Assembly (NCBI GenBank): GCA_001600455.1 | Contig: BCKC01000010.1 | Span: 626,144 to 690,143, forward strand | Reading direction: 5' to 3' | DNA: 64,000 nucleotides | Origin: Endocalyx cinctus | Taxonomy: Eukaryota; Ascomycota; Sordariomycetes; Amphisphaeriales; Apiosporaceae | Shown: piece after piece, positions 11,168-23,069 of the stretch | Layout: each line of letters starts with the position of its first letter | Position numbering within the stretch: the first letter of the stretch is position 1 | Translations under genes and position numbers: made by a program | Notes under the pieces: model-generated | What the model saw: only the letters and a program-made list of their open reading frames with translations | Told to the model about the DNA's origin: nothing | Database searches by the model: none

Positions 11168-12187
11168 TCATTCTTTAGCCACTCTAAGCTTCTCCAAGTA
11201 TTGCCCAGCAACCTCTACTACAGCTTGTTCAAACGACTTCAAAGAGCCCAACATCCGTTTCGCATCAGCCGTGTCGTAATTAGTACGTATCGGCGTGACA
11301 GGACCCTTCTTAAAAATCCCCTTCGCCACCGCTTTCGGAAAAGCTTTCTCGACGTATCCGAAGACATCCTCGTAATCGATCTTAGTTCCTATAGCGAAAT
11401 CTCTCGGCTCGTCCCCGTCGAAGAAAGCGACGCGCAGATGCAGCTCCGCGACGTCGTGAACATGCGCGTACACGTCGTGCAGCGGCACCGGCGGTTCCTG
11501 TCCCAGCAGAGCCATCATCAGGAAGTTGTTGGAGCTGTTCTCCGTTCGCATCCCGGCCTCGTCCGCGCCCGACAGCAGCTCGTTGCGCCCGTACACGCAG
11601 CTCGGTACGACGTGCGAGACTTTGAAACGCGGCTTCCGGGTCGCGACGAACGCGTCCGTGTCCCGCATCTCCGCCATCTTGCTCATGACGTACGCGTCGA
11701 AGGCGGCGTCGAACGACGACGGGAGCGGGTCGGGGAGAGGTACGCGATCGCTGGCTTTGACGGGAGTATCGGACGGGACCGGGCCGAGATTAACGACGAT
11801 AGAGGAGGTGATGACGACGTGACGGATGCTGGGATATTCAACGGCGGCGGCGAGGAGGTTGGCGGTGATCTTGAGGGTGGATTGGAAGATTTCGGTCATA
11901 GGGTCGTATTTGGGGTTAGGCACGGGATTTCCGATGTGTATCACATGTGTAACACCCTCCAGTGACCCAGAGTTGAAAGCTCGGTCGGAGGTGAAGTCGG
12001 GGATGATGATAGGCACTAGTCGATTCCCGGGCGCTAGCGCATGGATTGCCGGATTTTTGGAGATTTTCTGAGCTTTCTCCTCCGAACGCACTACATAGCG
12101 TACTGTATGTCCTGCTTTGAGAGCTGCTAGAAGGGTATGGAAACCTATGAAGCCAGAAGAACCTGTAAGTAGAATCGTTGAGGTCAT
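11168..12187 (-). CDS. Extended SDR: NAD(P)-dependent ketoreductase, dihydroflavonol-reductase-like
   Basis: 339 residues from the ATG at 12187 (MTSTILLTGSSGFIGFH); a longer frame adds 17 codons but would bury the nucleotide-binding strand. The Rossmann glycine motif TGSSGFIG is at the N terminus, the active-site serine lies in VITSSIVV, and the catalytic Tyr/Lys pair is in AYVMSKM. Together these mark an extended short-chain dehydrogenase of the DFR / 3-beta-HSD / cinnamoyl-CoA-reductase-like group, which typically reduces a ketone or aldehyde on a small metabolite. No targeting signal is seen. The next gene on the same strand is an acyltransferase, so both may act in one small pathway. The substrate cannot be read from the sequence. 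Confidence 0.9.
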   Translation of the reverse strand: MTSTILLTGSSGFIGFHTLLAALKAGHTVRYVVRSEEKAQKISKNPAIHALAPGNRLVPIIIPDFTSDRAFNSGSLEGVTHVIHIGNPVPNPKYDPMTEIFQSTLKITANLLAAAVEYPSIRHVVITSSIVVNLGPVPSDTPVKASDRVPLPDPLPSSFDAAFDAYVMSKMAEMRDTDAFVATRKPRFKVSHVVPSCVYGRNELLSGADEAGMRTENSSNNFLMMALLGQEPPVPLHDVYAHVHDVAELHLRVAFFDGDEPRDFAIGTKIDYEDVFGYVEKAFPKAVAKGIFKKGPVTPIRTNYDTADAKRMLGSLKSFEQAVVEVAGQYLEKLRVAKE

Positions 12188-12704
12188 TGTGGCCTTCAAA
12201 GAATATGGAAATAAAGACAAAAACAAATACAGTAACAAATTTTAACAGAATGTACCTGATGTGCAGACTTCAAATTTGAAATAAGTTAAAAAGTGGTGAG
12301 AAAGAATTAAGATGACTTTGACGAACAAACCACAAGGGTTAAATACAGTTACTTATCAAACACAAGAAGTACAGCAGGTACGGACTGGGTTAATCAGTAA
12401 CTATATATACTCACTATGGATACAATACGACGAGGTCTAGCTTTGATCAGGATGCTTACATAGGATCTTCCATTAATAGGCGGGGTTCTCACTGTCTGTA
12501 ATCTAGGACGTGTTTTTCTCTAATCCTATGTCAATACCTATATCTGTGATGCTTGGCGTGCGGACAAGAGGCATTGCTTACACGATTCACCCTCCATGCG
12601 ACCGTCCGTGTATGTACGCTTATTTTTCTCCTGTTAAACATATCCGATGCAAATTATCTTGGCAGGGGATTATTCCGTTCAAATACATATGAACTAGTCA
12701 TCTC
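12188..12704. other. Spacer between SDR and acyltransferase genes
   Basis: About 500 bases of AT-rich sequence: the promoter of the SDR gene plus the 3' region of the acyltransferase. No gene or repeat recognised. Confidence 0.6.
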
Positions 12705-14216
12705 TCATTTTGCGGACCCATTCTTCCACTCTTCTAACGTATTTTCCATCTTAGCCCACGCGCCCTTAGGCCGGTATCCGCACACCCAATAATTACCGTC
12801 CATATCTTTTCCCATGACAAGAAAACCGTCGGGGTACTTAAAATTCATCTGACTGTGATTGATATACGACGGGAAACACGGTTTATCTGTGTTTTCCTTG
12901 CCGACCCTCGCTGCGGAAAGGTCCATACGAAAGAGGTCGGTTCGGGTCCAGTTCGAGTATGTAAGCTCTTGCTTCGAAGGGTTACCGAAGAGAACGATGA
13001 ATAACTTGAGCCACTGCTCGCGTATCATGGAAAAGTAGGCCTCCACTTGTTCCCGCGTGCGCTGCTCGTTCAGCGCCTTGCGTATCTGCGCCGCCACGTA
13101 ACCGAGCGGCTGCTCAAGCACCTCTTTGGCCGACATCAGCACGCTCATGTACCCGAAACAATTAGACACGTACGCTTTATCCTGTGGGAAGCCATCCTTC
13201 TCTAATGACTTCCTTAGACTTCCCGTTATCTGCATCGTAATAAGCCGCGAGTCCGCTGGCTGGTGAGCCACGCACAGACGCGTCCACCAAGCCGTGAGCA
13301 CGTCGTTTTCCGTTAAGAAGGGACTCTCGTCACCGCCAGATATCGCGGCGAGTTCTTTCAAGGAGTCCGAGTATAGCTTCTTGAAGTAATCGGCGGGAAT
13401 GCAGACCATGCGGTTCTCTTTTTCGCGGAATACCAGGTCGCCGATGTTTCGGAGCCCCCACGATAGTATCCCTCCCGTCGACATACGCCATTCGGCGAGT
13501 TTATGCGGCTCCGTCGGGTTCGTGCCGAGATCCTTCATCGGATCATCGTAGAAGCCGTGCTGCGCCGCTACTTCGTCTTCCCGTCCCTCGAGCACGCGGA
13601 TCCAGTTCTCCATGACGGCTTTGCTTCCCAGCGTATCGCAGGCCGAGTGCAGCCAATGCAGCGTGACCAAAGTCGCGTCGGTGAAGGATACGACATGGAG
13701 TCCGAAACTCGGCCGGTCAGAATACAGGTAATCGTCGCCACTCACGGGGCATCCGGGTCCTTTGGCCAGCTCTAGAAATTCATCCGGGTCAGCTACAATG
13801 GCCGGGCTTCCCTTGTACGGCTTCGGAAGCTTCGCGGCGATCGGGTGCTCGCCCTTGGCGATATCGTAGGAAACATGAGTGAAAGCGATGGCCGGACGGT
13901 CTGAGGAGAATACCGTTGGAACGTGGTACTCAAACCCATTTTTGCCCTAACGTCAGGTTTAGCTCTTTTCTTCTACCTCGATCAAGCGTAAGCATCTTAC
14001 CTGCCGTAATCGCCCGGCCATCTTGCGCCAGTCTGTTCGTCGCGCTAGACGCTCCAGGCTATCGCGAAGCTTCTCGGGATCGAGCACCTCATCATAAACC
14101 GCCAGGTTGTATAAGACAATACTTCTGAGGAGTTTTGTATCGTCGAGGAAGTGAAGGGAAATGATTTCGTCTGTTTCCACGCAAGGTGGTGCTGATTGTC
14201 TATTGAAAATATTCAT
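12705..14216 (-). CDS. HxxxD acyltransferase (PF02458/BAHD-like fungal family)
   Basis: Two exons, complement of 14001-14216 and 12705-13946, with a 54-base GT-AG intron; 485 residues. The splice joins RLRQ to GKNGFEYHVP in phase 0 and restores the family's N-terminal half. The catalytic HxxxD motif is HSACD (about residue 170). The second conserved aspartate region is NWTRTDLFRMDLS near 410, replacing the plant DFGWG motif, as usual in fungal members. The family transfers acyl groups from CoA donors to hydroxyls or amines. Fungal relatives are often misnamed 'LysR family regulatory protein' in databases, but no DNA-binding domain is visible here. It lies head-to-tail with the SDR gene. The substrate is unknown. 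Confidence 0.88.
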
Positions 14217-15542
14217 GATTTTATTATGTGTGGAATATAGTTAAAATTTGGTAAAGAAGACTCCCTTTTCTTTCTTTTTTTTTTCCTTCCTCAAGAGTAA
14301 ACTTAAAGACTAAATTATGCAGAAGCGCGTCAAAATTCCGTGAAATATTAGATGTACGTCTATTAATTCCCCTCTATTCATCACAATTTAAAAGCAACAT
14401 AAGATAGAACAAAATTATATTTTATTTGAAGGTTTCGGAGTGCGTCGACATAAATGGCACTGCCTATAGAGAGCAGTGGGATAGGCCAAACCACCCCGCC
14501 TGCTTCTGCTATTATCATCATACACCCTTGTTATATTTTTTTTTATACCTTCGCTATCGTCAACCAGCGAGTGGACTTTTTTATCATACAGCTAATTTAG
14601 TCATGGATGAGCAGGTAATATATTGCGATCATGTAGTTTTTCTCGTTTTCCACATAGCCAGATACATGCCATGATAGTACCCCACTTACCATGATACATC
14701 AGTCAGTCATTAACGTTAACTAATAACTACGTAAAAAAACCTTCTACTTACGTATTCTTCTTATTCTTCATTCAATGTATAACTATGCGTCATAATAACT
14801 TCACCTTTGCTTCATTTAAATCAGCTATTGGCCTTGAGACCCCTTCCAAAGTTAGTGATCCCTAAGTACATAATTTGAACCCAGCTTACGGAGTATTGTC
14901 ATATTCTTTTCCCCTTCTGCGATGCGGTGATAACCGTGCTAATTAGCTTGGCTAAGAGATCCACTCCCTCAACACCTCGAGTTCGCAGTGAACCAGGTTA
15001 GAAACCCCGCGACAGCTCCAAATGCCGTAAGATCTACACTACTTGCAGTCATTATTGATATCTGTATCAACCGATATCTCCACCATACTAGTGGGTATTA
15101 GTTGTCAAGCAACATTCGGTAGATCTTATAGCTTTAAGATAGGTTGATTCTAGGTGGCGCAAAGGAGAGAATCGGGTCAGGTCTGGGCAGATAAAAAGAA
15201 CGATATGGAATACTTACTCCGTTCTCTATTCTTCTAAGAATGTTGGCTGCGCTACACCTTTCTCGCAGTATCAATTTCGAGGACCGCCGTGATTTCTTAG
15301 GTAACTAATTACTTAATACAGAATTTCTTGAAGTAACTTCACCACCTACGATGCACTACTAATTCAAATAAGGCACATTAATTCATTGAAAATATAAATG
15401 CAATAGTTTTTTTCTTTCTTGGTTAAAAATTACTGTAAACTCAACGAGAACCACTTCCAAAAAAAAAAAAAAAAAAAAAAAAAAAGTCGTCCGTCCATGA
15501 ATCCATTGATATTTGCTTCTATCAGTCCCATCAACCACAACC
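14217..15542. other. AT-rich spacer with a 27-base poly(A)
   Basis: Contains a 27-base A run at 15459-15485 and two ACGGAGTA copies (about 14886 and, reversed, 15216). No credible gene; the frame at 14426-14674 has no family features. Confidence 0.6.
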
Positions 15543-15902
15543 TTATCTAGCCTCCGAGCCCGCTGTCTTCATATTAACCCAGTCAGCACTCTCTTTGTAC
15601 TCTTCTGATCTAGGAAAAGGGAATGAATGGGTGGTTGTGCGATATGATGTGTTGATAGAACGCCGTATTCATGGGCGCGTTTCGTATTCGATAGGGTCAA
15701 CATTCCCTTTACGGGTAGAGCCGCTTCCAGATGAGCCGCTACTTCCACCGCTCTTTGAGAAACATTGACCTCCCAGGCCTTTGCTGCTCTTGCTGCTGCT
15801 GCTACTGCTTTGGGTACTTTTGCTGCTTTTGCTTGATGAGGAAGCATGGTAGCCCGAAGACTTCGAAGACGACCCGGAGGTCTTGCTACCGGAGGAAGGC
15901 AT
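15543..15902 (-). CDS. Small Ser/Lys-rich protein, probably spliced
   Basis: Preferred model: exons complement of 15713-15902 and 15605-flanked 15543-15604, with a 108-base intron (GTAAAG ... ATCAG), giving 83 residues. The N-terminal two thirds is a Ser/Lys/Gly low-complexity region (SSSKSSKSTQSSSSSSKSSK). Splicing removes an in-frame TGA at 15669-15671 and attaches a non-repetitive C terminus (EYKESADWVNMKTAGSEA) that looks like conserved protein. The unspliced alternative stops at 15669 after 77 residues. Function unknown. The choice of splice is inference from phase and tail composition. Confidence 0.5.
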
Positions 15903-17059
15903 TTTGTTTGCTTATAGTAGTAGTAATAAATTTTAACTTATATTTTCTTTTCGTATCGAAATTATGGAAAATTTAGTATTGGCAAACAGCACGGTTTGTT
16001 TGAGTTGTTGGTATTGAGGTTACGATATTGCGAAGCTGAAGACAATTCAATCGTCGATTATATAGTTTTTTAGGGAGGGTTGGAAAACAAATTCACCAGT
16101 TTTTTTTCAGCCAGCTGCTCGGGTATACCAGCGGGCTGGACAATAACTTTTAAGTGTCTAAATATTACACTGATTCGCCATCTTCGTTGTTTGCTTGTGT
16201 GATTTAATTAGACACCGTCTGTTTTCCCAGAGTACCTAGTTTCGGGTAACTCATTAGTAACAACGCACTGGTTTATATTCACATTTAAATTGGAAATTTC
16301 TGATCATCATGTTTTTAGTCTGCAAACTGTAGCCTAATTCGTCCAGTCTTAGACTTGGTAGTCAGTGGCGTCAACTTTTACAATGTGGATATGTATTGTT
16401 ATTATGTGTGAATAATCAAAGTGCATGGAAAATCGGTCTACTTGCTGGCCTCTAATCGTGCTACTTTCCATCTCAGTAGATTTTTATTCATTACTGTAGG
16501 ATGACCGATGATTGAGGCTCGCCTTGCTACTAAAATTTTATAGAAAAAAGGGGGTACGTTGGAGTATAAGGTCGCGCAGTTACGTAGCCAGAGCTTAGCA
16601 GTGTAATTCTAAGAGCCGAATAATATATCTTATTGATTCTTGACCTTTCTATCTCTCTTGAGGGGCGGAAGCCCCTCCTTATATAGATCTATTCTACGTG
16701 GGCTACCCGGAGGGTAGCCGTAGCCACGCTTTTAACAACTGCTCCGCCTAATATCCCTGATAACATTTATACTAATATAATATCGCACACTCTCTTTTAT
16801 CACTGTCTCATAGTTTCATCAACTCTACAATTCCTAGCCCACTCGCCTCTGATAACTCCAAAGAAGTGACTATTTCCCTCTAAAGCTCGACAAAACTACC
16901 CCTCTTTGTTGTCGACCACTTGGTCGGGCCGTTGAATTCAGGGGTCGCAGAAAAGCTTGGCAATACATACGCGTTTTGGAACTGAAGGTTTCCTCTGCTG
17001 AGAATAGTGGTGATATTTGCATTCTGTTAAACGTCCATGAGAGTCCAAAGTGCTAGTGT
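15903..17059. other. Spacer containing a solo-LTR-like relic
   Basis: Holds the repeat described at 16558-16765 and otherwise AT-rich sequence, including the presumed promoter of the Ser-rich gene. No protein-coding gene seen. Confidence 0.55.
16558..16765. mobile_element. Solo-LTR-like element with two GC-rich hairpins
   Basis: About 208 bases run from GTTGGAGTATAAGG to CCTGATAACA, close to a TG...CA LTR border pair (the first T is C here). Inside are TATATAG, a perfect 7-bp hairpin GAGGGGC/GCCCCTC (16660-16677, GGAA loop) and an 8-bp hairpin GGCTACCC/GGGTAGCC (16701-16719) extended by GTGG/CCAC. The left end recurs as a fragment near 51978-52012. No internal retroelement coding sequence is present. 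Superfamily (copia or other) is not established. Confidence 0.4.
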
Positions 17060-17857
17060 CTAATAATCATTTGAAACCACCGTCTCAATCTCCCAATCAT
17101 CACCTACCTTGCCGCCCGACCTTCCGCGTCCGTTTATAGGAGACGAAGGTGGAGACTCGATGTCGTAAGGCTTCAACGGCACGTTGATCTTTTCCCTTCT
17201 ACCTTCTCGATAGTATTCATCGCCATACTGGTAACTATCGTAGCTCTCGGACCTCGAATGACGGCGCTCCCTGTAAGCCCTGCTCGGTCGCCTGCCGCCC
17301 ATCTCGCCGCTGTCTCTTCCATCATCCCTGTACATATAAGACTGGCTTCGCGACGGGGGTGGATAGTATATAGATGGCTCTCGCTCCATATGAGGTCGAC
17401 GCTCCGTACGTTGCTTTAGCCTGTCGATGTAGGGGTCTACGTAATCTAGCGCGCGCTTGCCCACTCGGAAAAAGACGGCTTCGCCCATTTCGTCAATGCT
17501 ATATCGAAGCCCGGGCCTAAGCGGTCCGAATTGGCGAATGCAGTTTAGATGTGTCCGGTCTTGGTTCGGATCTCGGTGATACCAGAATTCGGTACCTGTA
17601 GCATCATCTATGGAGCTTATCATGTCGCTTTCCCTGCTTCGGCTGCTGGCTCTGCTCTCTGACCGTCTATGGCTGCTCCTCCTAGTAGTCTCGTGTCGAG
17701 GTCTCGAGTCTCTTGATGCAGATCTGCGTCGCGGACGGTCTGTGTATATGGCGTGACCTGAACACTGTCGGTCATGGCAGTTGTAGCATTCGATGTGTTC
17801 CAGATGGCATGATTTATCGCAAGTTCTATTGCAGTATTTACAACGATAATAAGCCAT
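17060..17857 (-). CDS. Cys/His-rich N terminus plus RS-like region, function unknown
   Basis: Single-exon 265-residue protein. The first 35 residues hold eight Cys and three His in zinc-finger-like spacing (CKYC, then CDKSCH, ECYNCH and QCSGH), suggesting one or two bound zincs. A strongly basic Arg/Ser-rich region follows (about 40-90: RRRSASRDSR, SRASSRSRES), then a folded-looking segment (EFWYHRDPNQ ... GKRALDYVDPYIDR), a second Arg/Ser/Tyr-rich stretch and an acidic C terminus (DDWEIETVVSNDY). No membrane segment. RS content hints at RNA-related roles, but that is only compositional. I do not recognise the family. Confidence 0.75.
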   Translation of the reverse strand: MAYYRCKYCNRTCDKSCHLEHIECYNCHDRQCSGHAIYTDRPRRRSASRDSRPRHETTRRSSHRRSESRASSRSRESDMISSIDDATGTEFWYHRDPNQDRTHLNCIRQFGPLRPGLRYSIDEMGEAVFFRVGKRALDYVDPYIDRLKQRTERRPHMEREPSIYYPPPSRSQSYMYRDDGRDSGEMGGRRPSRAYRERRHSRSESYDSYQYGDEYYREGRREKINVPLKPYDIESPPSSPINGRGRSGGKVGDDWEIETVVSNDY

Positions 17858-18442
17858 ATTAACTTTAGTCTGTAATGTATGCGGTTTATAATTAATTTAG
17901 AATTATGTTCGTGATGAAGTAATTACTTGACTAGCCGTCTCATATTAATAACCTCAATTGGGCCTTTTAACTAACCTTCTTTTTGTCTATCAAGGTTCAT
18001 TCAGACTTGCATTGTACTATTTAGCTCAATGAAACTTATGAAAGGATGGCCACTAAGAATTAAAAGATGGCCTTTCTTTTCTTTGTTCAGCGGGAAAATC
18101 GACTCAATGTAGATTACATCTCGAGATTGGATTAGTCGAGGATTTTCCAAGAATTTCAAAGAAAGTATCTAAAATTTGGACAATAGTTTTCCGCAGTAAT
18201 ACTTTCCACATACCACAGATTTTGTTTGGTAAGGAATTAAATTAATTTCATACTGAAGAGGTGACTGTATGTATAATTAATCGTCTAATTTATTCATTTT
18301 ACTTCTATATCTATACTACTCGTTAGAATCCAAACAGTGAACCCAACACTATAACATGTCATGACACGTAAAACGCGAGTTGAAAAGTAACAATTACCCG
18401 TCTACTTGGATTATTGATTTGATGACCTCCTTGAATTCATTT
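17858..18442. other. AT-rich spacer
   Basis: Promoter of the Cys/His-rich gene and 3' region of the secreted-protein gene. Nothing else seen. Confidence 0.6.
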
Positions 18443-19054
18443 TCAATAATAGGTACAGCCCACCCACTGGGCAAAATCGTGATTCCACTGAGCGTCCTCG
18501 GGTAGATCTGGAAGGTTACCGGCGCAATGAGCTAGAAGATCCACCTCAGCGCAATCCTCCGGGAGTGGCTCTCCACTGTAGCGAAATCGAGGCAGGAGTT
18601 CCTCGTGAGGACCCCCGGTCCAGGTGAAAGTGCGTTTACAGATGATGATATCACCTCCGGTTAGACCCGCCACCGTCCACACACCCTGGGTGCCGCGAGT
18701 GGTCAGAAACTGGAGGTTGTGCTCGCCCGGGTAAAACTGGTCGAACTCTTTGGGGCCTTGCATCAAGAGTTGAACCGGGTAGACGGATCCGACGTCGTGC
18801 ACTAGAGTGGAGTCGGCAGGCGTGGTGCCGTTGACGTAAAATACGGGCGCGGTGTCCGTGTCTTGTATTAAGGGGAGATACTGGCCAGAGCTCAGACGGC
18901 TAAGGTAAAGCCAAAGACCTTCGACCGAGGGTTCTAGGTCGGTACCCGTTACGTGGACTTTAAGAGTGAAGCCAACGGTGGTAACGACTCGATTTTGGAG
19001 TAGTGGAGAGGCGGCAGCGAAACCAAGGGATGTAATGCTTGGGAGAAAATGCAT
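18443..19054 (-). CDS. Small secreted protein, four cysteines
   Basis: 203 residues from the ATG at 19054. The N terminus is a short hydrophobic signal-peptide-like segment ending near ASP (MHFLPSITSLGFAAASPLL). The mature part is beta-rich in appearance, with few charged runs, and has four Cys (IICKRT, DCAEVD, AHCAGN and VGCTYY) that could form two disulfides. One N-glycosylation sequon (NGT) is present. I recognise no catalytic motif. Size, secretion and disulfide content resemble many uncharacterised fungal extracellular proteins; an effector role would be speculation. Confidence 0.75.
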   Translation of the reverse strand: MHFLPSITSLGFAAASPLLQNRVVTTVGFTLKVHVTGTDLEPSVEGLWLYLSRLSSGQYLPLIQDTDTAPVFYVNGTTPADSTLVHDVGSVYPVQLLMQGPKEFDQFYPGEHNLQFLTTRGTQGVWTVAGLTGGDIIICKRTFTWTGGPHEELLPRFRYSGEPLPEDCAEVDLLAHCAGNLPDLPEDAQWNHDFAQWVGCTYY

Positions 19055-20763
19055 TGTTGTTGGATAATATTTTATTCGAAGCTCTGTATTAGACAGAAAT
19101 CAATAGTTTTATATTACGAAGAGGGGTACAGAAGTAATTAGTTAAAGTATATATATAAAAAACGAATTTGATGGATTTGATGATGAAGAGGGTTTGGAAC
19201 AATTACACGTAACTGTGACCATGAAATCGCTGCCTTTTTATAGTGCTGAAAATATGACTTTTAGCTACACGATAGAAGCGTTCAACAGCCATGGCAACAT
19301 GAATATGTGCTTAACGAGTAGTGCAAAGGTAATATTTCGCTATTATAGAATCAAGGTAGAATTATTTCTAGAATACGAGCGAGATGAAAGAATACGAATA
19401 GGGGCTTCCAAGTGCAAGATGGCCAAGCCGATCGAGTGATACATAATCTTTCTTAATAATTTAGATATAGTAGGATCAAGATGAACTACTTGATTACCAG
19501 GCATTAACACTCTTCCGTACAAGAACTCTTCAACCGAGATCATAGGATTCTTTTATGAGCGGCTTATGATGTAAGGGTATCCTCTTCTCATTGGTGATGA
19601 TCAAAGCTTTTCTCTGCCATAAACAGGCATAAGATTCTTAGAACTCGATGTTCCAAAACTCAGGCACTACGTTGCACTTAGTTATAAGATTGACTATATT
19701 ATAAAGCCAAGTAGCAATCAGTGAAATATCAGCCCCCAATCCTGCTTGCTTATGTTTGGTCAGCATTTAAGCCACCCCTCCTCAAGAAATTGAAAAGTTA
19801 TCGCTCGTAGAAATGTTGCTAGAGCTAAGAAAAAAAGATGTATAAATAAATATGGAATGAGAGAAAATGGACTGCTAAAAAAAATAGTACAGCTTTTCTT
19901 AGAGTAAAGTTTTGTTAGCAGCCGTGCACTCTCGCGACCCTTGCTGTCCTGGCCTGGAAGCCTAGAAATCCGAAGAGAGCACCAGAAAAGAATAAATTCG
20001 AGTCATTTATCCCTCAGAATGTCCGTCAATATTAGAATCACAATTCATCGACTGCAGCCGTTACTAAATCAGGTGACAGTCAGCAGTCGGCCCACGACTA
20101 ACACCCAAAGGATTATGATGCCTCCCTTTGATCACACTAATAGTAGCTCATGTGCAGTTGTGGTTCAGCCGCAATAGCTCGTATTGATCCCCTCCTGCTC
20201 GAGAATTCTCCATCAAGCGCGGTCGCCGCCGTATTTCGCTTTTGTACCGAATGCCATGTTTACCTCCAAGATATACCTTATGGAAGTTCGAACCATTAAA
20301 CTCGGAATAAGGGAAAGATATTGAGTATTTAATTACATTTAATAACAGTGAGTGACCAGTCAGAGCAATGATATGCACCACTCTAGGGTATTTTCGATCC
20401 TGATTAGCAAGAAATCCCGGATATCTTCAACGTTCAAGTGTACGAATTCATTATTGCGGGTTTTAATCATATATCTGATAGTTAAATATCACCACAACCA
20501 CCATAAGCAACAACGACGTTGTACAAGCGACTATACGATTCGTCGGTTGTCGATTTTCTTATCAGCAGCCAAAATACCCCGAGTCTTGGCCGAGACACGC
20601 AAGCCTGAAGGCGGTGAAAGTAACAGCGTTGTAGGAAATCCAACGCAGCTACAAGATACATGACTCGTCCCATCTTCCTCCTAAGGCCTCGGCTATGGAT
20701 ATAGCTTCTATGAGTACTATCAGGTCTCCAATCAAGGGAAATTAAATTTTTCTAAAAAAAATC
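19055..20763. other. Divergent intergenic region
   Basis: Between the starts of the secreted-protein gene (minus) and the TAP-like hydrolase (plus), so both promoters lie here. Several short frames (19194, 19941, 20352) show no protein-like features. No repeats recognised. Confidence 0.6.
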
Positions 20764-22897
20764 ATGAACTCACGCCATAAATATTTCGATCGCAAATATG
20801 AGATGGGCAATCTTGGGCAGATTGCCGCGGAGCCAAGTTTATCCCTGCGTCGAACTTCTTCCACATCTGCGAAAGTAGTTTCCTTAGGTATCTTAGCTTC
20901 TGTGCTTCTCTTTATTCAACTGGATTTATTGAATAAGATACATTTGCGCCGCGAGATATTGGGAAATGAAAACGAGAATGCACTGCCAGATGGAAAAGAC
21001 GGCGATTGGAAATGGAGCGAGGTTGAACCAAGTCGCAATCTCATATGGCACCCGTGTTACGACGATAAGCACGATTGTGCGCGCCTCGACGTTCCGATGG
21101 ACTGGCTAGACCCATCGGACGACGAGCGCGTCGTGCTGGCCATCATCCGCCTTCGGGCGACTCCCGAGTCTGGCGGCGATTACCGAGGGCCCGTGTTCTT
21201 CAACCCGGGTGGGCCCGGTGGTAGCGGCTTATACGCTCTAAAAGACCACGGAGGCTACCTGCAGACTATCGTCGGCAAGAATCACGACGTGATATCTTTC
21301 GACCCTAGAGGCATTGGGGCTTCGACTCCGCGTATCGAATGCTGGAGCTCTCCTGAGAAGAAACGCCTGTGGCAGCTGCAGGACGTCGGGGTGGTCGATT
21401 ATCACCCCGGAGTGATCAATGATGCATACGTCCGAGGGGTGGCTTACTCCCAGGCCTGTGAGAAAAATATGGAGAGCTCCGGCTTGTTGAGACATATCAG
21501 TACGGCTTCACACGCTAGGGATATGTTGGAGATCTTGCATCAGAGTGGGTATGAAAAAATAAAATATTGGGGATTTAGCTATGGAACCTTCTTGGGAGGT
21601 GTTTTCGCATCTATGTACCCGGATAAGGTTGAAAGACTTGTGAGCGACGGTAAGTTATTTCTTTAGCCCTAGTGAATGGACCGAGACTGAGATGATGTAG
21701 GCAACGTCGACTATCGCGAATGGAGTCATCAGTCGCATATCAATTTCCTACGCGATACGGACAAAGTTATGGAGTCATTCTATATGTTCTGCCATAATGC
21801 AGGGTCCTCTAACTGCGACTTTTATGCCGAAACTCCTGCCCTCATTAAGAAGAGGCTGCAGTCCCTTCTTGACTCTATTCACGCTCGCCCCGTAATTATA
21901 CCAGCATCCGAATCCGGACCGAACATGCCACAGCTCGTGACCTGGTCTCACGTGCGTCGGCTCACATCCGCTGCTCTGTACCGACCGATCTTCATGTTCA
22001 AGCGTTTCGCATCCGTTCTAAGGGCACTAGAGGAAGGTGATGGCATACCGTTCTTTGAGCTCATAAGATCAGAGCACTCGGTACCGCCGATATGCTCGGT
22101 TGAGGCCATACCTCCTAACGTGCCGCGGCTAGAGGAGGGAAACGACGACGCCTTCCCTGCTATCATGTGCGCGGACCATTACCCTTTTCTCAACGATACG
22201 ATCGATCAATTCGCCGCGCATGTTGAAAAGATCAAGGATATTAGCTCAGCGGCTGGTGACGTAAACGCGCTTTTTCGACTTGCTTGTGTTGGAAGAACGG
22301 TACAGCCGAAATGGGTATTTCCTGGTATGAAACTTTCGCCTCTGCTATTGCAATGCGACGTATTATGACTCATACCCTATAATACATTGCTAATCCATTT
22401 AATTGCAGGGCCATTTGAGGGAAACACCAGTCATCCAATACTGTAAGGAACTTTATCTAATTAAACCTCATGTTTGAGGTAAATAATCTAATATTATTGG
22501 TGGTCTAGTTACGTGGCGAACATGGCAGATAATATCTCGCCACTCATTAGCGCAACCAACAACTCTATAGGATTCCCAGGATCAACATTGCTCGTGCAGC
22601 GCTCATACGGAGTAAGTCATACCTATTTTATATGGATGCAGTCTTTGGAGATCACCACGTCACTAATTGTCAGTCTAGCACACCTCTTTGTCCGCAGCAT
22701 CAACCTGCACAGCAGAGCATATTCATAGATATTTCCAAGACGGAACGTTACCTAAACCGGGAACAACGTGCGATCCTGACTACTATCCGTTCCAAGATGT
22801 CACACTACGAGAAAATGAAAGTGAGCTCGCTATCGCAGCCCACAAGCTAGTGGCTTCAAACCTAGGATTCTCGCCGAGGCTACAAATACGACAGTGA
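20764..22897 (+). CDS. TAP-like alpha/beta hydrolase (S33-type), membrane-anchored
   Basis: Five exons: 20764-21649, 21701-22324, 22409-22442, 22509-22611 and 22679-22897; 621 residues. All four introns are GT-AG. Residues about 37-58 form a hydrophobic signal anchor (VVSLGILASVLLFIQLDLL). The oxyanion-hole motif NPGGPGGSG is near 148-156, the nucleophile elbow GFSYG near 270-274 (Ser 272), the acid lies in the NMADNISPL block (about 522) and the His in YGHTS (about 550), giving a full triad and a C-terminal TAP-like domain. Relatives are secreted or anchored tripeptidyl aminopeptidases and esterases. It converges on the siderophore transporter with only 172 bases between stops. Peptidase versus esterase activity cannot be decided here. 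Confidence 0.88.
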
Positions 22898-23069
22898 CTA
22901 TATCAGTACTATAACTTCTTTTGGTTTGTTCGGTTATCTTGTAATTATATCCAATCAACGTGAAATATCCAATCATATATAAATGCATATTTCACGAGAT
23001 TTCAAGGCGATCTTCTCAAATTATAGACAGAATAGTACTTTACCAATGTCGTACATTTGAGACCGTTTG

